Shown here: positions 33,301 through 36,927 of the stretch, piece by piece
Layout of the letters: every line of letters begins with the position of its first letter
How positions within the stretch are numbered: the first letter of the stretch is position 1
Source: Acanthaster planci
Taxonomy: Eukaryota; Echinodermata; Asteroidea; Valvatida; Acanthasteridae
Direction of reading: 5' to 3'
Length of the DNA: 43,753 bases
NCBI RefSeq assembly: GCF_001949145.1
Contig: NW_019091510.1
Location: 289,961 to 333,713 of the forward strand
Program-made: the position numbers and the translations under genes
Notes under the pieces: generated by a model
The model's input: only the letters and a program-made list of their open reading frames with translations
Databases searched by the model: none
What the model was told of the DNA's origin: nothing

Positions 33301-35581
33301 ACCACTTTTTTGTTGTTGATATGAATAAACCACACAAATCACAGAAAATTTTAAAAGTATGTAGCTTTTAGTTGAAACATTCCTTGAAATGGGTTCAGTT
33401 ATTCATTTTTGTTTTGAAAGCTCTTTTTAATCAGGCTTTTGATCCCTAAACTTATATAATCAGCTACTTTTACGTCACAAAATGTGTTTGTCATCAAACA
33501 GCAAGCTTGTAGCATTATCAACAAACACTGTTTTGCAAGAATTTTCCTAAAATTTAAGTATTACGTACATCAAGTTTATTATATTTTGTTGCAAAAGTGT
33601 ACTTTTCTGTTTGCTAGTTAAAAGATTGAATGCAGTATTAGTTCATTTCCTTTACCTGTGACACAACCACCAGCCAAATATATCACATCCACAAGTACCC
33701 TTCATCCTCTCAGATATCCGGTGGTTCTCAAGAGATTTGAGCTGAACCCCAACACGGGTGGGCGGGGACAGTACAGGGGTGGAGATGGGGTCATCAGAGA
33801 AATGACATTCCGGCGACCTCTGACGGTGTCAGTATTGACTGAAAGGAGGGCGCTAAGGCCATATGGCCTGAATGGTAAGTTTGTTCCTCTTTCATTACTA
33901 CAAAACCATTGGCAGTGTTGTGTGAACGCCACTCTCGTACTACTTACTTAATCAGAATTGTTCCTTAGAGAAACACGGGGTTCTCCACTTTGAAAAAGTA
34001 ACTTGTGTGCAGTAGAATAGTGCTTTCATAAATAGAAGTTCAGAATGTATTTGTACCAAACAGCTTTAAATCTATTGGTTATCAGTGAATTCTCTTTGCA
34101 TTAGCAGGGTTTTTAATTTGGTTGCAGTGGAATTCCAAATTTTAGTTCATCAGAACACTAATTTGTGGCATTTTGTAAAAAACAAGTTTTGATTGAATGA
34201 TTTTATGCTGAATAAATACTTACAAAGGAGATCACCAATCATAAAGCAAGGTATTGTTAAGACTGCATAATATCCAGGCATTCCTGGCAAATTTGCATGA
34301 TTTGCTAGCTTTGTAAACACTGAATACTCAAAGACACACAAGAAAGATGTTGCTAAAGAACTGACGTTTGTCTCCAAAATGTAGTGATGCGCATCACTTC
34401 ACAACATCCACCTAAATGTAGCCTGACTCGTGACGATGGCTGATATCTGTCTCTTTAAGGTGGTGAGCCTGGCCAATCGGGTAGGAACCTGTTCGTCTAT
34501 GCAGATGGTCGTATTGTAAACCTAGGAGCCAAAACAGCCATCGATGTGTCTGCTGGAGTAAGTGGATGAAAGTGTAGTCTGGTGCCCACTTATTGTAAAA
34601 CTGCTGTACAGCCCAAAGACCGCAAGGACAAAACCACTAGCAAAACATGTAGCATGGATATTGCTGAAAGTTGCACAGTAGTGTGTAAACTCTTTATCTT
34701 AAGACCATCCTTTTGACTTTACCCTGTGAAAAAACATGCATCTCTTGCGTTGGTTTCGTTTTTCTTTAGAAACATATTGCGCTCAGTCAGTCTTCCAAAT
34801 TTCTCTTTAGGTACACTACAAATGACTCATTGCCACCAAGCACGCTACCCTTGAACATTCTACTAACGCAATAGCTCTGGACATGCCACCTCTTAACACA
34901 CTATCTCTGAATATGTTCCTCCTGAATGCACTACCACTGAGCATGCCACCAGTGAATACTCTACAGTCCAAGGTGCTAGTGGGCTCTACCACTGAATTTC
35001 ATCGCTAAGTCTTCTGATGTGACAACCCTGGCGGAGTATCTTCAGTCTGTAGATAATGCCACAGCACACAAGTTGAGAAATTGAGAAAAACATTTCCACG
35101 ATAAAACCATTGTATCTCGTGACGTTGCTATAAACCGCTACTGTTGACTGGCCATGTGATAAGCCTGAAATGTAATTACATCACACTTTGTTTACACATG
35201 CGCTTTCCTATGGCAATGAGGTGAGACGCGATCTATCGAGCCATCATAGGAAAACATACATGTCAACAAAGTGTGACGTCATCGTGTTATTGGCCATTTT
35301 TTCCCCCAGGATTTGCTTCGGAGTGACCTCCAAAGCCTTTGTCTATTCATTACTACATTTCAACGAATTCAACGTGACACATCTTTCCCACTTTCTGACA
35401 GGACTCCTTGTGTTTGTGTTCCCCTGGGGGTGGGGGATACGGCACACCCTCTGAGGAGGATGGTGAGGTGGACTACAATGTCCTGCCCTCCAAGCGGAGA
35501 CGCTACAACAAGTCGGCCAGTCAACTTTATTCAGAGAAAGGGAGTGTCCATGCATATCGCTTGGCCCAGGAGCAAGTCTAA
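6187..35581 (+). CDS. OPLAH: OPLAH: ATP-dependent 5-oxoprolinase (whole gene, 28 visible coding exons plus one in a gap)
   Basis: The enzyme hydrolyses 5-oxo-L-proline to L-glutamate with ATP hydrolysis, closing the gamma-glutamyl cycle that recycles glutathione amino acids in the cytosol. The N-terminal half (about residues 1-727) is hydantoinase A-like with an actin-type ATPase fold: DRGGTFTD near residue 13, MGTTVATN in exon 2, [13 protein letters not shown] across exons 7-8. The C-terminal half, from exon 17, is hydantoinase B-like: [50 protein letters not shown]-like end. All visible exon junctions keep frame. Visible coding length is 3846 bases including stop, about 3921 with the exon missing in the gap at 30699-30979, giving about 1306 residues against 1288 in human. 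No in-frame stop or frameshift was found. It lies head to head with EXOSC4. Confidence 0.97.
6559..6797. mobile_element. Miniature inverted-repeat element (family C, copy 2)
   Basis: This matches 5655-5900 over its whole length in the same orientation. The left end is GGGTAATTCCAGAAATTAGG and the right end CCTAATTCCCGGAATTAC, with the same internal motif (CAGAACACATTTTCTAATTT). It sits in OPLAH intron 1, about 200 bases after the exon 1 donor. Confidence 0.85.
8145..8336 (+). CDS. OPLAH: OPLAH coding exon 2
   Basis: Residues 58-121; acceptor ACATAG, donor TTG|GTATGT, phase 0 at both ends. It contains [20 protein letters not shown], the strongly conserved hydantoinase A motif, and [17 protein letters not shown]. 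Confidence 0.96.
8946..9291. mobile_element. Possible hAT-like miniature element
   Basis: The left end CAGGGTTCCCATGG and right end GTGGGAACCTAG form a short terminal inverted repeat around an interior with repeated TGGAAAAGTCATGGA motifs. The CAGGG-type terminus resembles hAT elements. I could not find an 8-base target duplication, so both the class and the exact edges are uncertain. Confidence 0.4.
9348..9479 (+). CDS. OPLAH: OPLAH coding exon 3
   Basis: Residues 122-165; acceptor CAATAG, donor AAG|GTGGGA, phase 0 at both ends. It contains [16 protein letters not shown] and a variable tail (GSTGEK), matching the MPEVLYEEVLEV region of the human enzyme. Confidence 0.93.
10379..10553. mobile_element. 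Foldback miniature element with CCAAT boxes (family B, copy 2)
   Basis: The left terminus is ATATGGGTGATTCGCAATAG and the right terminus ATTGTGAAACGGCCGTAT. The inverted arms carry CAAGAGTTTGCACACATTGG with CCAATCA on one side, and TGATTGGCCAACACTTTGCA on the other. It lies about 70 bases before the exon 4 acceptor, in the same orientation as the other two copies. Confidence 0.8.
10624..10730 (+). CDS. OPLAH: OPLAH coding exon 4
   Basis: Residues 166 to about 201; acceptor TTCGCAG, donor AC|GTACGT, ends two bases into a threonine codon. It contains [13 protein letters not shown] and the conserved [14 protein letters not shown]. Confidence 0.95.
10971..11086 (+). CDS. OPLAH: OPLAH coding exon 5
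   Basis: About residues 201-239; acceptor CATGACAG, donor ACAG|GTAATG. It contains [17 protein letters not shown] and [20 protein letters not shown], aligning directly with the human LSSEAMPMVRIVPRGHT region. Confidence 0.96.
11844..11981. repeat. Tandem duplication, 69-base unit, two copies
   Basis: The unit beginning TTTGGTCTAGTTTCTCTTCT and ending GATGAAGAAAGTTGT is present twice in direct succession with about one difference (TTTGTGGTCAC against TTTGTAGTCAC). It lies in OPLAH intron 5 and looks recent. Confidence 0.9.
12251..12383 (+). CDS. OPLAH: OPLAH coding exon 6
   Basis: About residues 240-284; acceptor CCAACAG, donor AA|GTGAGT. It contains [17 protein letters not shown] and [14 protein letters not shown], the substrate-half signature before the second ATPase motif. 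Confidence 0.96.
12466..13051 (+). mobile_element. TTAA-flanked miniature transposon (family A, copy 2)
   Basis: A 586-base unit with TTAA at both ends and inverted termini CCACTTCCTGCCGGG / CCCGGCAGGAAGTGG. TTAA target duplication is the hallmark of piggyBac transposons, so this is probably a non-autonomous relative. The minus strand has a 163-codon open frame through most of it, but the homologous copy at 36308-36927 has a stop in the same frame, so it is probably not a protein gene. It lies in OPLAH intron 6, 82 bases after the exon 6 donor. Confidence 0.85.
13048..13644 (+). mobile_element. TTAA-flanked miniature transposon (family A, copy 3, abutting copy 2)
   Basis: It begins at the same TTAA that closes copy 2 and runs in the same direction: TTAATCACTTCGCGCTGG at the left and CCCGGCACTGAGTGG then TGAA at the right (13641-13644), a decayed TTAA. 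Internal blocks align with copy 2 (GTCTGTTTTCAAAATTCTTC; CGGTCTTTTGTTACAAGGCC) but are clearly more diverged, so this is not a simple duplication of copy 2. Confidence 0.75.
13879..14293. mobile_element. hAT-like non-autonomous element
   Basis: The termini are CAGTGTTCTAGC and its inverse GCTAGAACACTG. The flanks TTCCTTGG (13871-13878) and TTCCTGAG (14294-14301) agree at six of eight positions, consistent with an old 8-base target duplication. This terminus and duplication length fit the hAT superfamily. The interior is 390 bases with no coding frame of note. Confidence 0.7.
14714..14826 (+). CDS. OPLAH: OPLAH coding exon 7
   Basis: About residues 284-322; acceptor TTTTCCAG, donor GGAG|GTCAGT. 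It contains [25 protein letters not shown] and VIGFDMGG, the second nucleotide-binding motif, which is completed in exon 8. Confidence 0.97.
15584..15672 (+). CDS. OPLAH: OPLAH coding exon 8
   Basis: About residues 322-351; acceptor TCTCGCAG, donor CAG|GTAGCC, phase 0 end. It contains [19 protein letters not shown] and AGVTIQAPQ, near-identical to vertebrate 5-oxoprolinase. Confidence 0.97.
16074..16191 (+). CDS. OPLAH: OPLAH coding exon 9
   Basis: Residues 352-391; acceptor GGTTTCAG, donor AAAG|GTTGGT. It contains [20 protein letters not shown] and [15 protein letters not shown], among the most conserved stretches of the family. Confidence 0.97.
16378..16613. other. Assembly gap (236 N) in OPLAH intron 9
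   Basis: A run of N between exons 9 and 10. The exons on either side join in frame with no residue missing relative to the human protein, so no coding exon is lost. The sequence after the gap is repetitive, which probably caused it. Confidence 0.99.
16614..16980. repeat. Degenerate repeated motif next to the gap
   Basis: TACCAAACCTG followed by a variable base and AAA occurs near 16661, 16760 and 16921, with CTCCAACA/TCCAACAGG motifs between, and inverted relatives (GGCAGGTTTTGG near 16965). Spacing is irregular. It may be the edge of a satellite or of a foldback element whose centre lies in the gap. Confidence 0.5.
17189..17262. repeat. Tandem repeat, 24-base unit, three copies
   Basis: The unit CTGAAGGCCTTGAATATTTA, followed by ATAA, repeats three times with one substitution (TATTAAAT in the first). 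It lies in OPLAH intron 9. Confidence 0.9.
17667..17809 (+). CDS. OPLAH: OPLAH coding exon 10
   Basis: Residues 391-438; acceptor GACCTAG, donor GAG|GTAAAG, phase 0 end. It contains [20 protein letters not shown] and [13 protein letters not shown], matching the human [13 protein letters not shown] segment. The acceptor pyrimidine tract is weak, but frame and similarity fix the junction. Confidence 0.96.
18231..18359 (+). CDS. OPLAH: OPLAH coding exon 11
   Basis: Residues 439-481; acceptor TTTAAAG, donor CAG|GTAATC, phase 0 at both ends. It contains [20 protein letters not shown] and PIRALTQ. Confidence 0.97.
18908..19020 (+). CDS. OPLAH: OPLAH coding exon 12
   Basis: About residues 482-519; acceptor GTGCAG, donor CACAG|GTCAGT. 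It contains [20 protein letters not shown] and [13 protein letters not shown], with the conserved glycine-rich FGGAGGQHA motif. Confidence 0.97.
19289..19459 (+). CDS. OPLAH: OPLAH coding exon 13
   Basis: About residues 519-576; acceptor CCGTAG, donor AAAG|GTAAAC. It contains [20 protein letters not shown] and a more variable helical part ([19 protein letters not shown]). Human has [22 protein letters not shown] at this place. Confidence 0.96.
19625..19805. repeat. Dispersed CAAG/CTTG-rich repeat
   Basis: Contains TGCAGTCGAGACCATCACAAG and many ACTTG/CAAGT motifs. A related stretch (TGTAGTCGAATCCATCACAAG) begins near 23472, and GACTTG-rich sequence recurs at about 31620-31735. Boundaries and class are not clear. 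Confidence 0.35.
20385..20522 (+). CDS. OPLAH: OPLAH coding exon 14
   Basis: About residues 576-622; acceptor GAGACAG, donor ACAAG|GTAATA. It contains [20 protein letters not shown] and the variable loop before [10 protein letters not shown]. The human equivalent is LHLRYQGTDCALM. Confidence 0.95.
21330..21468 (+). CDS. OPLAH: OPLAH coding exon 15
   Basis: About residues 622-668; acceptor TGTGCAG, donor GTA|GTAAGT, phase 0 end. It contains [20 protein letters not shown] and VRGVGKTN. Confidence 0.96.
21883..22271. mobile_element. pogo/Tigger-like miniature element
   Basis: A TA-flanked unit of 389 bases (TA at 21881-21882 and 22272-22273). The ends are CAGTAAAATCTCAATA and TATTGAGATTTTGCTA, with internal TTCGAGTTATCCGAAATTCG motifs. 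The CAGTnnAAnCTCnAT terminus and the subterminal TTCGAGTTAACCGA-like repeats are typical of pogo/Tigger elements of the Tc1/mariner superfamily. No transposase frame is present. Confidence 0.8.
22440..22616 (+). CDS. OPLAH: OPLAH coding exon 16
   Basis: Residues 669-727; acceptor TATTTAG, donor CAG|GTCAGT, phase 0 at both ends. It contains [38 protein letters not shown] and EHGDIKI. It closes the hydantoinase A-like half. Confidence 0.96.
22976..23113 (+). CDS. OPLAH: OPLAH coding exon 17 (start of hydantoinase B-like half)
   Basis: Residues 728-773; acceptor TCACCAG, donor AAG|GTATGT, phase 0 at both ends. It contains [20 protein letters not shown] and [14 protein letters not shown], the entry motif of the B-type subunit. 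Confidence 0.97.
23472..23610. repeat. Dispersed CAAG/CTTG-rich repeat, second copy
   Basis: The opening TGTAGTCGAATCCATCACAAG is similar to the start of the repeat near 19625, followed by GTCACAAGC and CTGGTCACATTGACTGGTCTTG motifs. Divergence is high and edges are not resolved. Confidence 0.3.
23790..24029. mobile_element. Foldback miniature element (family D)
   Basis: About 40-base terminal inverted repeats: GGGGCCAATTTCATAGAGC then TTAAGCACAGAATTTGCTTA at the left, and the inverse (TGCTTAAGCAGCTCTATGAA then ATTGGCCCT) at the right. From memory this motif is a very common repeat in marine invertebrate genomes. It ends 72 bases before OPLAH exon 18. Confidence 0.8.
24101..24211 (+). CDS. 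OPLAH: OPLAH coding exon 18
   Basis: Residues 774-810; acceptor CTTGAAG, donor CAG|GTAAGG, phase 0 at both ends. It contains [20 protein letters not shown] and [17 protein letters not shown], close to invariant in the family. Confidence 0.97.
24919..25020 (+). CDS. OPLAH: OPLAH coding exon 19
   Basis: Residues 811-844; acceptor GATTTCAG, donor CCA|GTAAGC, phase 0 at both ends. It contains [20 protein letters not shown] and DLTVITP, the hydantoinase B motif in which a histidine-containing loop follows the GD turn. Confidence 0.97.
25641..25815 (+). CDS. OPLAH: OPLAH coding exon 20
   Basis: Residues 845-903; acceptor TCTGTAG, donor GAGG|GTACGT. It contains [20 protein letters not shown], the conserved double-histidine/aspartate motif, and [20 protein letters not shown]. 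Confidence 0.97.
26690..26940. repeat. C/A-rich low-complexity stretch in OPLAH intron 20
   Basis: Runs of C followed by runs of A (near 26717-26730, 26737-26755, 26814-26823, 26872-26887 and 26901-26914) alternate with short unique parts. The repeated CCCCCAAAAAA blocks suggest a decayed repeat rather than chance. No family is recognised. Confidence 0.45.
27138..27247 (+). CDS. OPLAH: OPLAH coding exon 21
   Basis: About residues 903-939; acceptor GCCACAG, donor AAG|GTGGGC, phase 0 end. It contains [20 protein letters not shown] and [16 protein letters not shown], nearly identical to the human segment. Confidence 0.97.
27875..28096 (+). CDS. OPLAH: OPLAH coding exon 22
   Basis: Residues 940-1013, the longest exon; acceptor after a C-run (ACCGCAG), donor GAG|GTAGTG, phase 0 at both ends. 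It contains [33 protein letters not shown] and [19 protein letters not shown]. Confidence 0.97.
28203..28570. mobile_element. TTAA-flanked miniature transposon (family E)
   Basis: A 368-base unit with TTAA at both ends. The left terminus is CCCCTTCGCGCCGGGA and the right terminus TCCCGGCGTGAAGGCG. It is more GC- and CpG-rich than the surrounding intron. One ambiguous base is at 28282. The TTAA flank and CCC(C/T)TT-type start fit non-autonomous piggyBac elements. It differs internally from family A. Confidence 0.85.
29253..29387 (+). CDS. OPLAH: OPLAH coding exon 23
   Basis: Residues 1014-1058; acceptor CTTCCAG, donor CAG|GTACCA, phase 0 at both ends. It contains [19 protein letters not shown] and [16 protein letters not shown]. 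Confidence 0.97.
30115..30288. mobile_element. Foldback miniature element with CCAAT boxes (family B, copy 3)
   Basis: The most complete palindrome of the three copies. The left arm runs from ATATGGGCGATTCACAATAG to about TTTTACGACCC, and the right arm is its imperfect inverse ending GTTGTGAAACGGCCGTAT. CCAATCA in the left arm and TGATTGGCCAATG in the right arm face each other. It ends 31 bases before OPLAH exon 24. Confidence 0.85.
30320..30469 (+). CDS. OPLAH: OPLAH coding exon 24
   Basis: Residues 1059-1108; acceptor CATCTAG, donor CAG|GTAAGG, phase 0 at both ends. It contains [20 protein letters not shown] and [18 protein letters not shown], matching the human [20 protein letters not shown] region. 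Confidence 0.97.
30699..30979. other. OPLAH: Assembly gap (281 N) that probably hides OPLAH coding exon 25
   Basis: Exon 24 ends ...AASQ and the next visible exon starts GPTWDGQSG. In the human protein, 25 residues (starting GCMNNVT and ending AGGAGA) separate these points. Both flanking introns are phase 0, so a 75-base exon would fit. I found no such sequence in the readable part of 30470-33058. The exon therefore most likely lies in this gap. Confidence 0.8.
30980..31561 (-). mobile_element. Possible LTR-like or promoter-bearing repeat, minus strand, running into the gap
   Basis: A GC- and CpG-rich island within an AT-rich intron. On the minus strand it starts TGTGACGTGACAGAGGGCGCC at 31561. 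It has two CACGTG palindromes at 31378-31383 and 31386-31391, a GGGCGTGG box, and a consensus TATA box (CTATAAAAG, 31341-31349). A good splice donor (GAG|GTAAGG, 31288-31295) follows. The left end is lost in the gap. A TG start with an internal TATA promoter would fit a retrotransposon LTR, but no second LTR, primer-binding site or coding region is visible, so a solitary LTR or an unrelated promoter are both possible. Confidence 0.35.
31620..31735. repeat. GACTTG-rich dispersed repeat fragment
   Basis: Dense GACTTG/GACTCG motifs (CAGACTCGAGTCAGTTGACT, TGTCTTGGCTTGGACTTGCA). Similar motif-rich stretches occur near 19625-19805. The family and edges are not resolved. Confidence 0.35.
31775..31929. 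mobile_element. Long-armed foldback miniature element (family F)
   Basis: Two arms of about 65 bases in inverted orientation: the left contains ATTGACTACTTT, TTGGTATAGTAAA, TCAGTGATCC and GAAGCATT; the right contains the inverse AATGCTCCATGGATCA, TTTTACTATACCA and GAAGTAGTCAAT. Fewer than 25 bases separate the arms, so the transcript would form a long hairpin. Confidence 0.8.
31936..33050. other. OPLAH intron between the gap and exon 26, nothing recognised
   Basis: AT-rich intronic sequence. Open frames such as 32127-32336 and 32330-32548 on the plus strand have no recognisable similarity, and a search by eye for the missing 25-codon OPLAH exon found no match in any frame. Confidence 0.55.
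33059..33141 (+). CDS. OPLAH: OPLAH coding exon 26
   Basis: Acceptor GTGTAG, donor AGAAG|GTAGAG. It encodes [20 protein letters not shown] and DPEILERR. The segment [18 protein letters not shown] is nearly invariant in animals, and its histidines are family-conserved. It follows directly on the exon expected in the gap. Confidence 0.97.
33714..33874 (+). CDS. OPLAH: OPLAH coding exon 27
   Basis: Acceptor TCTCAG, donor AATG|GTAAGT. It encodes [34 protein letters not shown] and [14 protein letters not shown], the typical C-terminal hydantoinase B core. Confidence 0.97.
34460..34557 (+). CDS. OPLAH: OPLAH coding exon 28
   Basis: Acceptor TTTAAG, donor GGA|GTAAGT, phase 0 end. It encodes [20 protein letters not shown] and [13 protein letters not shown], aligning with the human GGEPGARGLNLL ... 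VNLGGKTSV region. Confidence 0.95.
34836..34965. repeat. Degenerate short tandem repeat in OPLAH intron 28
   Basis: Loose copies of a 12-15 base unit of the form (G/C)CACTACC(A/T)CTGAA(C/T)AT follow each other, for example CACTATCTCTGAATATG, GCACTACCACTGAGCATG and GCCACCAGTGAATACTC. The period is irregular and the copies well diverged. Confidence 0.6.
35402..35581 (+). CDS. OPLAH: OPLAH coding exon 29 (last), with stop
   Basis: Acceptor CTGACAG, 59 codons then TAA at 35579-35581. It encodes [20 protein letters not shown], then a lineage-specific linker with a basic cluster ([10 protein letters not shown]), then [13 protein letters not shown], which matches the human end GSVYEYRRAQEAV. The usual HTPGGGGYG motif reads CSPGGGGYG here: the histidine and threonine before the glycine run are replaced by cysteine and serine. 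Confidence 0.96.
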   Translation, partial: DSLCLCSPGGGGYGTPSEEDGEVDYNVLPSKRRRYNKSASQLYSEKGSVHAYRLAQEQV

Positions 35582-35877
35582 ATAAAACCAGCAATGAAAG
35601 TTCCTGTTTTCCAGCATTCTTAGTCTCTGGAAGTTATGAAGCAATCACTTATTAAGCTTTCTTCGGCACCAGGAATGGCATCAAATCTCGGTTGTTATCA
35701 CAGTTTTACTTTTTTCATGGGTAATTTTGACATCAGCATTAAAGTTAGTTTGCTTGAAATTGACGCTGATGTTGGTGCAACCACAACGTTTACTCCTAAT
35801 ATCATTATATTAAGTCACGTAATTCAATATCAATCGCTTAAACTTCCATTCCTATTGACAGTGTGTTAGAGAATAAA
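35581..35877 (+). terminator. OPLAH 3' end: candidate polyadenylation signals
   Basis: AATAAA at 35581-35586 overlaps the last base of the stop codon, probably too close to be the main signal. A second AATAAA at 35872-35877 would give a 3' untranslated region of about 300 bases. Neither is proven. Confidence 0.5.
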
Positions 35878-35899
35878 ATGATTCCACTAGTCCTAGACT

Positions 35900-36307
35900 A
35901 GACAACCATGTCGAAAAGTAGCTTTCAAAGCCGTGGATATACATGTCTGTAATAAGACATACATTACATCCATATTTCATTTGAGAAGTGAAGTACGTCA
36001 ATTGCACCCATGTATGCAAATGAGCAAAGACTGGAAGATGGCCAACCCATCAGTCTCAGTAGCAGGATAGCATGGCACCAGTGCAGTCAGGGTACTACAC
36101 AACTAGTCCATAAAATTGTGCTGGTATCAAAGACTTTCAGACACATACCATCCAATGTTGGTGCATTAGAAAGAGCTTGTCCTAAAATCTGGAGTTCATT
36201 GGCTCTAAATGACTGTGACAAAAGGTAGTTGTAGTCTGTCAGAGTATATCTGCTAAAGGGTAGTTCCACGCAAAAGTAGACATTTGGTCTCAGTGTAGCC
36301 AACCTCA
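35900..36307. other. Intergenic sequence, nothing recognised
   Basis: No coding similarity in any frame between the likely OPLAH 3' end and the next mobile element. Confidence 0.6.
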
Positions 36308-36927
36308 TTAACCACTTCCTGCCTGGGATTCCGGATCCGGACACGTATGCTTTATATTTGTGGCCGGGGTCTCCGAACTGGACAAAGGGAACAGGGCCTT
36401 GTAACAAAAGACCATACTCCAAACAAAAGACCAGGCTGATGGGCATTACCAACATTTTTTCACTCTCAAAAGTGGAGATAATCTAGCCTGGTTTTGAAAC
36501 AGTATACCACGGTTTTGGGGCATTTAGAGCAAGTGGATTACCACCGGGGACAAAAGCGCTCCACCACTGCAGCAATGAGCCACACAGCACCGCTGCATGC
36601 TAATCTGGCCCCTATTGCAAAGAGGTCAGCAGCGCACTGAGCCAGTTTCGTGAACAAAAGAATATTATCAAGATGTATTTTTTTTTTTTTTTTTTTTTTT
36701 TTGGGTACGGGCAAACCGTTATATATAAAAGAATATTATGTAACACCACAAAGTCTGGGCTCTTTATACTAGGCGGCAGACCTGGTAGGACTACTCCAGC
36801 AACAATAGATGTTGTCTGTCAGGCTAGAGTGGACACCAGACATGCCTTCACGTGTTTGTAAGTGTCCAGTAAATGAAGATTGAATTTTTAAAGAAATTTG
36901 AAAACAGAAAAAAATGATAGTGGTTAA
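36308..36927 (-). mobile_element. TTAA-flanked miniature transposon (family A, copy 4), inverted and internally rearranged
   Basis: TTAA at 36308-36311 and 36924-36927; left terminus CCACTTCCTGCCTGGG. It aligns in reverse along most of 12466-13051, including GGCTAGAGTGGACACCAGAC and ATGCCTTCACGTGTTTG. Its right end has lost about 45 bases compared with the other copies, leaving only CAAACAC...ATGATAGTGG then TTAA. It carries the nested insertion described at 36669-36726. Confidence 0.85.
36669..36726 (-). mobile_element. Nested 58-base retroposed fragment with poly(A) and 13-base target duplication
   Basis: AAAAGAATATTAT occurs at 36656-36668 and again at 36727-36739, flanking 58 bases that the other family A copies lack. 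Those bases contain 25 consecutive T (36678-36702), a poly(A) tract on the minus strand, next to ATATATAACGGTTTGCCCGT (minus strand). This is the signature of target-primed reverse transcription of a heavily 5'-truncated RNA. The source RNA is not recognised. Confidence 0.8.
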
